A DNA stretch of 64,000 nt, taken from Cymbidium sinense. Lineage: Eukaryota > Streptophyta > Magnoliopsida > Asparagales > Orchidaceae. The translations under genes and the position numbers were made by a program. Below, piece after piece: positions 26,099 through 39,320 of this stretch. The notes beneath the pieces were generated by a model. It made no database searches. It worked only from the letters and a program-made list of their open reading frames with translations, and was not told where the DNA came from. How positions within the stretch are numbered: the stretch's first letter is position 1; the number at the start of each line of letters is the position of its first letter. The stretch lies in contig CM038215.1 in the NCBI GenBank assembly GCA_021442155.1, forward strand, positions 208,934,982 to 208,998,981, written 5' to 3'.

Positions 26099-26797
26099 TC
26101 TTAAATCTTTCCCTTCTTTAATTTAATTAATTCTTACACATGTGCCTAATTGTATTAGATCCATTTAGGTGCATTGTAAATTTTATTTTTCCAAAGCATA
26201 TCATTGAAGACTCATGTTTTAGTTAATTAAATTAAAGAAGCTTGTGAAGGGTGATTAAATTGATATAATTAATATTGAATTTAATTAATCCATAAATTAC
26301 ATTTAATTTTCTTCCTTTAACATCTAAAAAAACCAACATAGGGTGGAGTGAATTCTAAGCATTGTTTCTCCTCTTTAGGTTTTCAACAACTTGAATATTA
26401 AAGTCAAACATTAAAGAAACCTTGATTAGATTTAAGAGATATTTATCTAACTTAATTGACCTTAAGTTCTAATAAAATCAAGTATGTGATGTGATGATGC
26501 TCAATTACTTCCTTTCAAATTATCATAAATCTGCTTGTCATATGCTTCATATATTCATGTTTTAAAAATAAAAGAATATGATTGTATTTAAATTGCATGA
26601 GTTGAACAAATATTATCATATGGTGTGGCTACTATCATTACTAAATCTCAAACTATTTTGAAACTATATGTTAATTATGAATCTTAAATTAATGCTTATT
26701 ATAAATAATTAATTATGAGAAAAAAATATTCATTTACTTGTAATCAAAAGATGTCAAATGATGGTTTTATTCATATGCTCATATTTATGCATTCATG

Positions 26798-27138
26798 TAT
26801 TTGAATTGACAAGTATATAGTATAAACATCCGAGAAATATGAGGCTTTAAATAGCCCCAAAGAGATCTTAGATAATCTCACTTCTCTGGTTTAATAATGG
26901 AATGTACTTGCTTAATTTCATTTATGTGTATGTGTATATTAGAACATAAAATAAAAGATATTCATACACAACCTTTTCATGATTTTATTTCTATGTTTAT
27001 GTGTGTGCTTATGTGTATTTGAATTGGCAAGTATATAGTCTGGACATCCCGAGAACACGAGGCTTTAAGTAGCCCCAAGGGGGTCTTAGATAATCTCACT
27101 TTCTTGGTTTAACAATGGCATGCACTTGCTTAAATTTC
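26798..27138 (+). repeat. Direct repeat pair of ~122 bp
   Basis: 26798-26919 and 27016-27138 share TATTTGAATTG(A/G)CAAGTATATAGT, GAGGCTTTAA(A/G)TAGCCCCAA and TCTTAGATAATCTCACTT. Period 218 bp, about 85% identity. Confidence 0.9.
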
Positions 27139-27139
27139 T

Positions 27140-29770
27140 TATACATATTTGAATATGCTTAAATGTGAGATGAAATTTCTTTTTCTATCAAAATCATGCA
27201 TCAACATTCATTAAGTGTGCAAAAATATGGGTACATTGCATGTATATATGTATTAAACTAAATATTAAAAAAATTAAAAAAGAAAGAATGTGGATGTTAT
27301 TGATAATGAAAGGAACTAATGGAGTATTATTCATGTGATGGTGACTTGATTTCATTGGTCTTAAGATGCCTTTCACGTTTGGATAAGATTCTTTAAGGCT
27401 AATCTAAACTTAGGATCAAATAAAATCCATAATTGGTATATTAAGTTAAATCAATAATGATCTACCTTTAAAGATCAACTTAGGTTAAGGATAAAAGAGT
27501 AAAAACTCTTTCCTCTCTTCATAATGATTAGACCATAAGCAATAAGTAAATAAACTAAAAAAAAATGTATAAGTTAAAACTCAATCAAGCTATTAAAAAA
27601 CTTAAAGTGAAACCTCCTTTAGTGGATGATTTAAACAATTCCAAACTTTCAAAAATCTTAATTCTAAAGTCCAATCTAGATGTACCGCACTAAGTCTTAG
27701 CACATACCTTAGAATACAAAGTCATCGATCCTAATATTAGGTTAGGCTAGTGTATATTGTGGTGATATATTTTATTTTGTGATGTAATATTTTAAATTGT
27801 ATGTTAGGATTGTTTGTGCATAAACTGGATGTTAGGTCATTGTTAGCCTAATCATGTCTTATGTAGGGGATTGTGCTTAAAGGATAGTTATAATAATAAA
27901 TAAATATAAAATTAGTTTTACTTGTAGGTACTGCTTAAGTCCCTAAGCATAATCTAATTAGGTGGGCATGATCACCCAAGTGCAGGGTGCTAAGTCTAAA
28001 TATATGAATATAACTATTTAGTTTATATGCATATTTTGCTAATATTTATTTTGTAGGTATACTTAGATTTTATTTTTTATAAATATGTAATTTTTATAAT
28101 AGGATTAGGATTAGTGCTATGGGATTTAGGATGAGCAGTGGCTAGATAGCAAAGACTAGTTCAAAGAAGGCAAGAAGAACAAGAATTGAAGACCCCATAG
28201 CATTTATTCCATTTGTAAAGTTTAATTGTAATACGGGTTGTATAAGGGTATAGCTTGGTTCCCCAATTTCTTTTCTTTTATGAGGTGTACATCGGTACCC
28301 AGTATCACCAGCATTTTATTCTTTTATGAAAATCTAAATGTTTGATGGTTATGTTTAGATTGTGTAATAGAAATGATAAGCTTTTCATAAGTTTCTTAAA
28401 GTCTGTATGTTTGATGTGTGGCCTGGAAGCGGTAGGCTCTTTAGGATAAAATTAAATTTTCTATCTCACTAAATAACTCATAACTAAATTCTAATGCAAC
28501 TCACAACCTCACTCTAAAGCCCAAGTATATAATTAAGATAATAAAAGATTTAGAAACCTCTTTGTTGAATGGCTGTATGTTGTAACAACATGCATGTCAT
28601 ATTGTTTCATTCTTGAATATAGAGGATCTCTACTCTTGCACGATAGGGGACAAGCTTAACTTTTGAGAGCAGTCCCTTATAGTAGAGAACACCTCTTCTC
28701 GTTGATTTAGCCCACAACGCAATCTCATCTTGCATTTAGGCATAATTATCCCAAGCCTTAGTCCAAATTAATATATCAAAATGATCCAAAAACTTATAAA
28801 TTTTTAGCAGTAATCTAGTCATGTTTGCATACCAAACATTATCTAGTCTCTTAGAGAGTGATTTTAGGATTCAGGCTTTCTTACTAATTAAATAATAACT
28901 TAACTATCTTTCATCTAAATATGAGTGGCTCACATGATTTTAAAATCATAAGAACTATTAGCTGGAAGCCACTCTAGGCAGTTATAAATCCAGAAGAGTT
29001 AGGATGTATTTATTCTCTCTTATGAAGGTGAACCATTATATCCTATTCTCCTCAAGTAGACTTAAGTCATACTTCTAGCTTGTGCTGAAGCATTTTAGAC
29101 TTAGGTTCTGAGGCAGCTTGTTTCTCTTTACTATGAGTATAAGTCCTCACTTCTTAGGCATCTCCATAACCTTGTGTTGTTGGGGTATGAGTCCTAACAC
29201 TCTAATAAAATTTTAACTTAAATAAAATAAATTCTCTTCTTCAAAAATATAAAGCCTCATTATAGGTCAAGTTGGAGCACTCACTAAGCCTCCTAGTATC
29301 TTGGGTGTTCCCTACTTATCTTCCTATGGAATTTGAAAATAAGTCTTTCAATTTGAACCTATCCTATTTGATTTCAAAAATAACCAATTCTTTGATAGTC
29401 TAGCCTTGAAATCTTTAGAGATATTTATTGACTATTTTAATCAAGAGTGTTCTTAAGAGACTTCAATTTCCTAGGATGTAATTAACTATGTGTACTTGCC
29501 TCCATGAGAAACTAAAGAATCCAGCATAAAATAAATCCTGCTTTACCTATCCCTATAAAGTAGGGAAAAGATCTTTGGTATATACGAAGATCCATCTATC
29601 ATAGGAGACCTTATTAGGTGGTTAAGTCCATCATAGGGTGATACCTCTATCTTTCGAGATAGTACATTATACTTCAATGTCGCACTCGATCACTTCAATA
29701 AGTACCCCCTAAGATCTGTGTGGTTTCCCTACAACTCCAAATTAAAACACCATAATTTCAAAAGATTTTG
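27140..29770. other. Repeat-like DNA with no recognised coding region
   Basis: No long open frame. The part at 27900-28400 (words such as GTACTGCTTAAG and GTGCAGGGTGCTAAG) looks like the 3' part of an LTR or leader of a gypsy-type element. This is an impression only; it lies upstream of the gypsy relic that starts near 29770. Confidence 0.4.
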
Positions 29771-30339
29771 AGATGTGTTTTAATGTAGACTAGGAAGGTT
29801 ATTAATCTTGCTTTCAAACAATTAAAACTACATGAGTTGAATTATCCAGCATTGATTTAGAGTTTGTTTCAATAGCATTTGATCTTAAATTGTAGAGGCA
29901 TTAGTTGCATGGGATTTGATGTGAAGTATTCTCCACCCTTACGAGTTTGAAGTACATTTAATAAGAAAATTGGAATTTTAAGTAGACAAAATAATTAGAT
30001 CTAATAAAGATTATGTCCTTAACATAAAATATTGGCCTAAATGGTGAATATAATATATAATACATTGGTAGCAAGTCTTATGAACTTGCATGTTGAATGT
30101 TAAGGAAGCATAGTTGATTATAGATATGAAGCAATACAATTAAAAGCTAAGATACATAATAATTAGGAAACAAGCAATTCATATGAGATGATAATGCATC
30201 TTATGGTATGAAAAAGAATTAGAGATATATAGAAGTTCAATAATGAATATCAAAAGTTGATTAATCAAATTTAGATAAATAAGAGAGAAGATCTCAATAT
30301 AGATTAGCATGGTATAATCAAACGTAATTTTCACCTTTG

Positions 30340-30352
30340 GATATCGAAAGAA
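30340..30352 (+). repeat. Target-site duplication, left copy (LINE 1)
   Basis: GATATCGAAAGAA, repeated exactly at 32811-32823 directly after the LINE tail. Confidence 0.93.
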
Positions 30353-32810
30353 ATTTTGGAATGAATTAAAGGGATTAATACAAAAGATACCTCTTGAAGA
30401 AAAAATATTTATTGGGGGAGATTTAAATGGACATGTTGGTAGAGTGGTAGAAGATTTTAAAAGTATTTGTGGTGGTTATGGATTTGGAGTGACTAATGAA
30501 GAAGGTAGGATTATATTAGATTTTGCCTTAGCTTATGATTTTGTAATTGCTAATACTTTATTTAAGAAAAGAGATGAACATATTATTACTTATAAAAATG
30601 GATCTAGTAAAACACAGATTGATTATTTTCTAATAAGAAAAATAGATTGTTTAGATTGTAAAGATTGTAAGGTCATTCCAAGTGATATTTTAAGTACCCA
30701 ACATCGACTATTAGTTTTAGATTTTAAGATGAAGAAAGAAAAATAAACTAAATTATTATCCTAGGATTAGATGGAGACACTTAATGAACACAAATAAAAT
30801 ATTTTTAAGATACAAATTAGAATTGGGATGTTCATAAAGTTAATGCTATGTGGAAAAATATCAAGTGAAATTAAGCAAGTTGCTAAGTAAAGATGTGTTT
30901 GAGAATCAAAAGGAAAAGCTTCTTTAATAAGAATAGGTGGAGTGAGCAAAAGAAGATAAGAAATAAGAAGCATTGTTATAAAACTTGGTTTAGATGTAAA
31001 AATTTGGAGAATTGGGAAAGATATAAAGTGTCAGAGATTCTAAGAAAGTAATATATGATGCAAAAATTTAGATTTATTTATACAATAGATTAGATATCAA
31101 AGAAGGTGAAAGATGTATGTATAAGTTAGCCAACCAAAGAGATAGGAGAAGTAAAGACATAGTTCAAGTGAGGGGTATTAAGGATGAAAATAATAAAGTG
31201 CTTTTCTTAGAAAAAGATATTGAAAGTAGGTGGATGAGGTATTTTGATAAACTTTTCAATGAAGGATCTGAAAGTATGATTGATTTTAGCAACCTTAATA
31301 CCCTAACCAAAAAATAGAATTTCATTTTATCGTCAGATTAGTAAATCAAGTTAGTGAAGCTTTAAAGAAAATGAAATGTGGAAAAGCAGTAGGACCGGAT
31401 AATATTCCAATAGAAGTGTGGAAATGTTTAGAGATCAAGGAATTTCTTAGCTTACAAATCTTTTTAATGTTATTTTGAAGATTAAAAGATGTATGAGTGG
31501 AGAAAGAGTTTGTTGGTTCCTATATTTAAGAATAAAGGTGATGCACAAGAGTGTGCAAATTATAGAGAAATTAAGTTAATGTGTATACATTAAAATTATG
31601 GGAGAGAGTAATTGAGCATAGGTTACGATGTGATACGTAAGTTGCTCACAATTGGTTTCATGCCGTAGATCTACTATAGATGCTATACATTTGTTAAGAG
31701 GTTTGATGGAGAAGCATAGAGAAAGTAAGAAGGATCTACATATGATATTTATTGATTTAGAGAAAGCTTATGATAAAGTCTCAAGAGATGTTCTTTGGAG
31801 AGTTCTAGAAGAAAGGAGTTAATATTGGCTATATTCAAGTCATTAAGGATATGTATACTAGAGTACTTGTGTCCAAACACAAGGAGGATTGACAAAATAT
31901 TTTCCTATTTTAGTTGGATTACATCAAGGATCAACATTAAGCCCTTATCTTTTTTACTTTAGTTATGGATGTTATTACGAGGCATTTACAAGAAGATGTA
32001 CCTTAGTGTATGCTTTTTGCTGATGACATTCTTCTTGTTGATAAGACTAGAGATGGAGTTCAACAGAAACTTGAATTATGGAGGTCAACTTTAGAGTCTA
32101 AAGGTTTTCGTTTAAGTAGATCTAAAACTGAATATATGGAGTGTAATTTTAGTTGTAGAAGTTTTAGTGATAGTGTTGTGACTTTAGGTGACCAAGTCAT
32201 TAATAAGAGTGAACGATTCAGATATTTAGGATCTATTGTTCAAAATGATGGTGAAATAGATGGAGATGTTATCAGTAGAATTCAAGTTGGATGGTTGAAG
32301 TGGAGGAATGCATCCGCCTATTATGTGATAGAAAAGTTCCACTTAAACTTAAGGAAAATTTTATAAGATGGTGGAAAGACCCGCAATGACTTATGGTGCA
32401 AAATGTTGGCCAATAAAATAGAAGCATAAGACTAAGTTAAGTTACGAGATGAGGATGCTGTGGATGAGTGGATTTACTCTTAGAGATAGAATGCAAAATG
32501 AGTATGTTCGGGAAAAAGTTGGAGTAGCTCCAGTGGTAGATAAGATTAGGGAGAGTTGCCTTAGATGGTTTGGCAACATAAAGCATCATCCATGTCCGAC
32601 AGAGAGTAGATGCATTAGATTTGCCTTATGTTAAGAAAGGTAGACCTAAAAAAGACTTGGTTAAGATGTATAAAAAATGATCTTAGTATACTTGAATTAA
32701 ATGAGAATTTGACACATAATAGGACACAATGGAGAAGAAGGATTCATATAGCCGACCCCACCTAGTGGGATTAAGGCTTGTTGTGTTGTTGTTGTTGTTG
32801 TTGTTGTTGT
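30353..32810 (+). mobile_element. LINE 1, 5'-truncated non-LTR retrotransposon
   Basis: Starts inside the endonuclease domain of ORF2 and runs to a (TTG)n tail at about 32779-32810. It is flanked by a perfect 13 bp target-site duplication (30340-30352 and 32811-32823). The 3' end carries the plant LINE signature GGATTAAGGCTTG just before the tail. Length 2.46 kb. It is inserted in a gypsy integrase relic. Truncated, with stops and frameshifts, so it is immobile. Confidence 0.95.
30354..32640 (+). pseudogene. LINE 1 ORF2 fragment (endonuclease-reverse transcriptase)
   Basis: LINE ORF2 nicks target DNA and copies the RNA at that site. The endonuclease part is open from 30354 to 30746: FIGGDLNGHVG, FALAYDFVIAN, KTQIDYFLIRK and STQHRLLVLDF. 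The linker then breaks several times, with an open piece at 31117-31317. The RT part includes KCGKAVGPDNIP (~31380), a broken [13 protein letters not shown] (~31762) and the active-site region [15 protein letters not shown] (32010 onward, FADD catalytic motif). Open pieces at 32010-32366 and 32449-32634 carry the thumb and C-terminal region. The family's N-terminal endonuclease residues are missing because of the 5' truncation. Confidence 0.93.
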
Positions 32811-32823
32811 GATATCGAAAGAA
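32779..32823 (+). repeat. LINE 1 (TTG)n tail and right target-site duplication
   Basis: A TTG/GTT microsatellite forms the 3' tail, followed by GATATCGAAAGAA, matching 30340-30352. Confidence 0.93.
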
Positions 32824-33599
32824 TCAGATTTTACTCAAAGGATTCTACAAAATGTTCATCAATGAGGATGCTCAATTCATTTAAATATTACTAAAATGCA
32901 TACAAATTTATAGTATTATTTTGGAGGCTTGGGATAGAAAATGATGTTGCTATAACAAAATATAAACTATGTCAAATATTAAAAGTTATATTTCAAAAAC
33001 TAAATAAAAAATATCCATTACCAATATCAAAGTGAAAATGCAAAGTCATATTTATGAATTCTGTTATAGAATTTTTCATATGAAAATAGAAGCATGATTA
33101 CATTTGGGTTGTAATAGATAAATTGATAAAGTCAAAATACTTTGTGTCTATCTATCAAATTGATATAGTTAAGAAATTGGCCAAAAAAAAAAACCTAGTA
33201 AAAAAAATATTAGACTTCACTGAATTCCTAAAAAAATTATATCATATTTGGTGACAAATTCACAATCAAATTGTGAAAGGCGATTAATGGAAGTCTGAGC
33301 ACTAAATTATATCTCAATACAACATTCCATCCATTGACAATTGACCAATCAAAAAGAGTTATCTAAAACTAATGAATCTACAAGTAGTTGATCAAATTAC
33401 TAAAAAAAACCAAGTCAATCAAAAAGTTGCCCAAAATAATTAACAAGAAATAGCCTGACCTAAAATATTGAATGGTAATATTCAACGTTGATAAATTTGT
33501 ATTTCTAGAAGTCTAATAAAGAAGGCATATCTAGATTTGTCCAATAGTAGAAGCAAGCCTTAGACACTTGAGGTAGTTTAAGTAGTTAGAAGAAATAAA

Positions 33600-34910
33600 A
33601 AAGTTATTTATATATTTGCATTTAGTGGATTTTTGCTTTTCCCACTTTTCTAACCTTCCAAGAGTTGACGCAATATGGATGGATGTGAGATTAAGGTCTA
33701 TAATTATATTTAGAGAGAGAGAGAGAGAGAGAGAGAATAAATACTAAACAATTGAATCCCTTATTTCTCTATCCCGTAAACATCAGAAACCGTTAGTTAA
33801 AGCAGGCCATGAGGAAGAGAAAAACAGAAATAAGGGGGAAATCTACTTTTCTTTTACATTGTTTTAGATTTAACTTTTACTAAAGAAATTTTATGAACTG
33901 AAAGAAACTGCTTTCGCAGATTGGCTATAAATAGAAAAAAATTCGAGGTGACCTTATTGAGAAAGTCTGTTCAGTGACCAATTATTAATTGGATAAGATT
34001 AAATTTCTAAGTCAAGAAGTATGATTTATGTTTATCTTCTACTTATAAATTAATATATAATACTAATTGTAAGTTGCACATTAGAAACTCTTTATATTGA
34101 GAAGTATATGTTTAGATTCTACAATTCATGATTGTAGGATTACATGTTTAGAATGAATATTACAAAAATATTAGTTTCTAATGTTGGCATCTATAAGTTT
34201 AACCATTATTGCTCATATCATAATTAATACTAAGCATCTCTTTTAAAAATTTCTTTCATAAGGTTACCTTACAAATTATTATACTAGGCATTATTCAGAA
34301 AAAGCCACTTCATAATGATTACAAGAAATGTACTGTAATGCTATATTAGTACATCTTTTATTTTAAATTTTAATATTAAGTTTATGATTAGCATATCATG
34401 TAGATTTAATTTCTTGAATATTTGAATTATTCTTTAATTTAATTACCTCATTGAACTTCTAAACTCATCAGATAATACTCTACTATTATTTATGATGCAA
34501 GAAAAAATATGGTTACTCTAAAATGAGGATTGGGTTTTAAGAAAAGCAATCTTAGTTGTGATGTATAATTTTAATATAAGATATAAAAACCATTAAGGTA
34601 TGTATATGATAGTTTGATATTATGAAAATAAAATGTAATTTTATTAAATGTTTTGCATTTAGATGAATGAAATATTTAAAAAACTTTTGCTCAAATGATT
34701 TGTGCTAATCATTAGATCACAATGAGTTAGAAATTATATTGCATGATTTATTTGGGTTTCACTAGTAATTGATTTTATCACTCACTCTATTTTGGTCGTT
34801 GTAATTCTAAGATGAGGGTTGGTGATAGATTTAGTCAACAATATAGCATCCACCTCTACTAATCCTTTTCCAATGAAAAGAAGATGTTGCAAGTGTTAGC
34901 TTAGAATAAA
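33600..34910. other. AT-rich DNA with a (GA)n microsatellite
   Basis: No gene recognised. A (GA)n run lies at about 33712-33736. Confidence 0.7.
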
Positions 34911-34914
34911 TCAC

Positions 34915-35815
34915 AAAGTTGAAGGCTTTGCTCATGGTGGAGTTGGAGTTTGAGATAAAGGATTTTAGTTCTAAGATGAAAATTCTTGAAATTAAGATCT
35001 TCAAAAAAAATGAAAGGCAAGAATTATTCTTGTTTCAAGGCTTATACATAAAAAAGATTACAAATAGGTATAGAATGTCAATGTCTAAACTAATTTATAT
35101 GCCTTTAGCACAACATTTTAAGTTAAGAAGGGATCAAGCACCATATGATGATATTTAAAGATCATATATGAAAAAAAAATTCTAACAAAATGTTGTGGGC
35201 AACAAAATCTTTGTTGTGATTTATTGTATTCACTTAGTATTATAAGCATGTTCATTGTTAATCCAACAAGACAATATTTGAAAGCTACAAAATGGTTTCT
35301 AAGGTACTTGAATGGAACCATGGCCATGGGTGGAGTATGAAAAACTTGATTTCATGGATAACATAATTAATAGGTATATTAATTTACATTTAAAAAAATA
35401 TTATGATACTTAATGATCCCTTATAAGTTATGGGTTTAAGGTGCTTAAAAATAATATTAGTTAGAAGGTAAATTTGTAGCCAGTTGTAACTTTATCTACA
35501 TCTAAAGGTGAATGATTTATTACATCTAAAGACATAAAAAAGCTATATGGTTGAAAGGGTTAATTTCTGAGTTATGAAGCTAGTGATTTCTTCTGTTCTT
35601 ATGTTATGTGTAGTTTTTTCTTTCTAAGAAACCTATATATCATTAAAAAAAACAAAACATATAGATGTGAAGTTTCATTTTATTAATGAAGCAATTGCTT
35701 ATATGATTATGGAGATTGTAACAAATGATAATGCATTAGATATGCTGACAAAATCACTTGCATACTAAAAATTTCAACATTACTTGGAGTTGTTGAGAAC
35801 TTTGAGAGAAATCTT
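34915..35815 (+). pseudogene. Ty1/copia RT-RNase H relic (copia A)
   Basis: A mostly open start (34919-35158) matches the end of copia reverse transcriptase: FEIKDFSSKMKILEIKIF, then LPLAQHFKL-like MPLAQHFKL. RNase H follows in pieces: NLXPVVTLSTSKGE (~35470-35510), KKAIWLKGLISEL (~35535-35575), then KHIDVKFHFINEAIAY (~35656-35705) and NALDMLTKSLAY (~35730-35768). Stops and frameshifts are frequent. A purine-rich run and TGTTG near 35840-35855 could be the polypurine tract and start of a 3' LTR. Confidence 0.85.
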
Positions 35816-35849
35816 GAATCTTGTTGAATTAAAGAACAAAAGTGAAGAT

Positions 35850-37650
35850 TGTTGTTTTGGTTCTTTAACATTTTTTCTTTAGTTTAATTGCATACTTTGT
35901 TTTTCTTTGTTTTGCATTAGAGAGTTATTTGTGTGAACTTCTATTAATACAAATACATTGGGATGTAGCCAAATAAACCCCCACCCATTTTGCAATTCAA
36001 TCTAATTCATCCTCTCATTCCTAATAAATTCCCTCACCACTCCCTCTCTATCATCATTCAATAAGTTAAATTAGTAGTGATGTTTTTTTTATGTGAAATA
36101 GAATGAAGAGTATCTTATAAGAACAACTCATACACTAAATAAATAAAAGCCTCAAATTTCAAGCATGAAAGGTGGAAATAGTATTGTGATTAAATGACTA
36201 ATAAATTTCATGATAAATAAAATTTTAAAAAATCATGTATTTCAAAGCCACCAAGAAATTAAGGATGCAACAAAAGTTACCTCCATTCTTGATAATAAAT
36301 TAGACATTCTAAATCAAGAGTATTTTATCAAGATATATTTTAAATCTTTGACTCATTATTGCAAGCAAGTTGACATCATTAATGAAATAGAATGAAGATG
36401 CCCAAAAGATAGTCAACAATATTACAAGATGGTAGACCTAAGAATGAATGTACACAATATCTTACTAAGCATAAACAAAAAAGTTAGACAATTATTTTGG
36501 GAGAATCTTAAGTATGAAACCTCTTCCTAGCATTAAGAATCATTTATCTAAGGTTTAAAAGAAAGAAAATATGATACCCCCAACAATTCTTAAGACTTTG
36601 ATCAATCTGCACTTGTAGGTCATGGAATCCAATACAGCCATGAGGATGATTAACATGAAAAGATAAATAAACTTTGATGCAATCATTACATTAAGACAAG
36701 ACACAAACATCTTGCCTACAAACTGAAGATAGAAAAAAAAATCATGAAATTAATAACATTTAATTATAAAAATTTCATTATCGTCTAACCCAAGTTGGTT
36801 CAATAATGAACTAATTGAATTTCTCCATTCTACTATCAATCATGCTTATATCACACTCCAAAATGTTTCTAGGGGGAATTATATTAACTGCAATATTTCA
36901 TCAATTAAATGTCATCTCTAATACTAAATTTCTAAACTCCCTATCAAACTTTCCTCCAAATATAATCCGCATGCCTAAATCAACTCATTCATTCCAACAC
37001 AAGTATTTGAACTCACCTAACTATCCATATACATCCTTAACATTGTAGAAAACTTATATCCATATCACTCAAAATCAAATTCCTTGGGGTACTCACTAAA
37101 AAATGGATTTAAATGATATTTGCCACCAACAAAAAATAATAAACTATCATGGGCATCACTTTTTTTTAAAACCAACCTTATATGACAAAGTTAATATTTA
37201 GGGAAAGAAATCATGTTTAAAAAAACTAAGCCAATTATTAATCTATTGATTCCCTTGTCATCAATCTAAATAATCTCCCCTCAAAATCCCATAGTTTCTA
37301 TAAACTAAATTGAAACAAGTAGTCACCAATAAAAATACAAAAATAATGCCACATCTAAGTAAATAATCATTTATTCCTTGAGACCAAAAATAAAGGAGAT
37401 AATAGGGATCCAAACACACTTACATGAAACCATGATTATAAACTATATCTAAGGACCTCTCAACTCAGCATCAATAACAAAACTACTAAATCAAATTTAT
37501 ATAATTTCAACCAACATATTATTTTAGATACTATGCCAAGCACCTTTTAGTATTTTAATGTCATAACAATGTTAACTTCTTCTTGTCATGCATTGGTTAG
37601 AATATTCATGGAGATTCAAATTCAAATAGTATTTAGGATACCTCTAAGCT
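35850..37650. other. Possible LTR start, then unidentified DNA
   Basis: TGTTG at about 35850, after purine-rich AAAGTGAAGA, may begin a copia LTR. I could not find its end or partner. Nothing else recognised up to 37650. Confidence 0.35.
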
Positions 37651-37659
37651 ACCTTAATG

Positions 37660-38420
37660 GAGTGTGTTAAACAAAACAAATAGAGACCCCTGAAAGAAAT
37701 GGAACCTAAAAATGCAAATAGATTTCTCCATCAAACAACATTGATGGTAGTGAGAATAAATTCAAAACTTACTTAGTGCCTAATGGTTTTACTTAATCTT
37801 AGGATAAACTATGAGGAGGCATTTACCTTGATCTACGAAATCTACTTAATTGTGTAATATTATTCCATTCAACATACCTAGATTGTCCTTTGCATTAACT
37901 TGATGATAAAAATGTTCTTTTTCTAAATAATGATCTTAATGAAATATATACTAATGTTCCCCTTGGACTTGAGAGTTAAGGTAATGCTTCTAATACATGG
38001 AACCTTTGAAAATCCTTATTTGGCTTAAATTAAATGTTGCTAATACATGGAACCTTTGAAAATCATTACCTAGTTTAAATAATCATAGCATGCATGTTTT
38101 GATTGATAATCAAAGGTGGTTAAGATGCATAATTATATTAATGCCAAACTAAACACACTAATTCATAAAATATATGTCAAATTAGAATATTATCATATTG
38201 ATTGTTGATTTTGATGACATGGTTCTTACTAAAAATGATGACAAAGAAATAATTGATTTAAAAAATCTTTTAGAAAAAGAACTTGATATTATAGACTTGG
38301 GTTACAATAATATTTTCTTAGTATGACAATTGTTTAAAAAAAATATGGCATTTTTTCAAAGGAATTCAATGTCTGAAGAAGAATCTTGACAAAGGATTGC
38401 ATTTTAGGAAAAGTCTCAAC
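37660..38420 (+). pseudogene. Ty1/copia integrase-RT relic (copia B)
   Basis: A short integrase remnant (QIETPERNGT, ~37679-37708, compare the copia TPQQNGVAER motif) is followed by RT pieces. These are CPLHXLDDKNVLFLNNDLN and YTNVPLGLES (~37887-37980), then VDFDDMVLTKNDDKEIIDL (~38205-38265) and ELDIIDLG (~38278-38305). The catalytic YVDD has become DFDD. An internal 50 bp direct repeat lies at 37987-38080. Confidence 0.78.
37987..38085 (+). repeat. 50 bp tandem duplication in copia B
   Basis: CTAATACATGGAACCTTTGA occurs at 37990 and again at 38040, with exact spacing of 50 bp. Confidence 0.92.
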
Positions 38421-38754
38421 ATAAATGCAAAAGTTTTCAATGAAGCAATCTAAGCAAGTTCTATCATAAACAAAAAATTAAATTACTCATAATATCATGC
38501 TAAGGTAAAGAAAAAACTTCCTTATAGCTATCATTAAGAATCTATCTATGAATTTAGTGCTATAAGAATTATAGAGATCATCAAGTAGTACAATGTCAAT
38601 ATTATGTGATAATAAAGTTATACCATCAACATTCAAAGATCTAACCCATTCATGATCAGACCAAGCATATAATATTGAGAATCAAAGAAAAAAATTGATG
38701 ACAACACTTTCAACATGCTCACACTCAATTAAGCTACATTAAACTCATTTAATT

Positions 38755-39320
38755 CGAATAAATATTCATTGGTGGGTCAAAACATTAAAATCAAAGGCTA
38801 AAATCAAAACAAAAAAATTCCTTTATTGAGAGTATTCTTGGAGGGGTTTCAACATGCAAATAACCTTAGGAATAATGTTCTCCTATATAATATAAACCCA
38901 AAAAGTATATGAAAATACAAATTATTTGATTATAATATAAATAATTTTATAAGGAATTTTCATGGCATCTGATTTGGTTAATCAATATTACACTCTAAAT
39001 CTCTCCTCTTATCTCTTCAAATGAAATCTCTTATATTAAAACCCTTTCATATTTTATATTCTTTTTTTCAATGAAATATTGTGTAAAACATTTATTAGTT
39101 TCTTCAAGTTAAATAAATTTTTCTATCATAAAAGGTGATGATCCTTCCAATATTATATAGTGAACTACAAAAAATTTCAAGCAATCATCTTATTCTAAGA
39201 TATTACTCTATTTTTCAAAGTTCTCAAGCATTAAAAATATTTTTGCAGATTTTGACTTAAACCATCATATTATCTTCCCAACTAATTTATCAAATTTTAA
39301 AGCATAACTTAAAATGTCCT
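38755..39320 (+). repeat. Dispersed repeat, copy B
   Basis: Ordered similarity to 21150-21720 (see copy A). It lies between copia B and LINE 2. Confidence 0.55.

Larger units (their letters stand above)
29770..33600 (+). pseudogene. Ty3/gypsy RNase H-integrase relic split by a LINE
   Basis: Before the LINE the plus strand shows the gypsy RNase H region: CVLM then KVINLAFKQLKLHELNYP (~29785-29845), where families have a CVLM...YASRQLKxHExNYPTHDLEL motif. Linker pieces ASLMNLHVEC (~30060) and FHLWISKE (~30330) follow. After the LINE, the integrase zinc-binding region (ITKMH, KYKLCQ) lies at about 32880-32975. The core follows with YPLPISK (~33015), DYIWVVIDKLIKS (~33095) and a decayed form of the HPQTDGQSER motif (~33330). 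Sequence on the two sides joins without a frameshift when one copy of the target-site duplication is ignored. Stops are frequent. RT and LTRs were not found. Confidence 0.82.
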
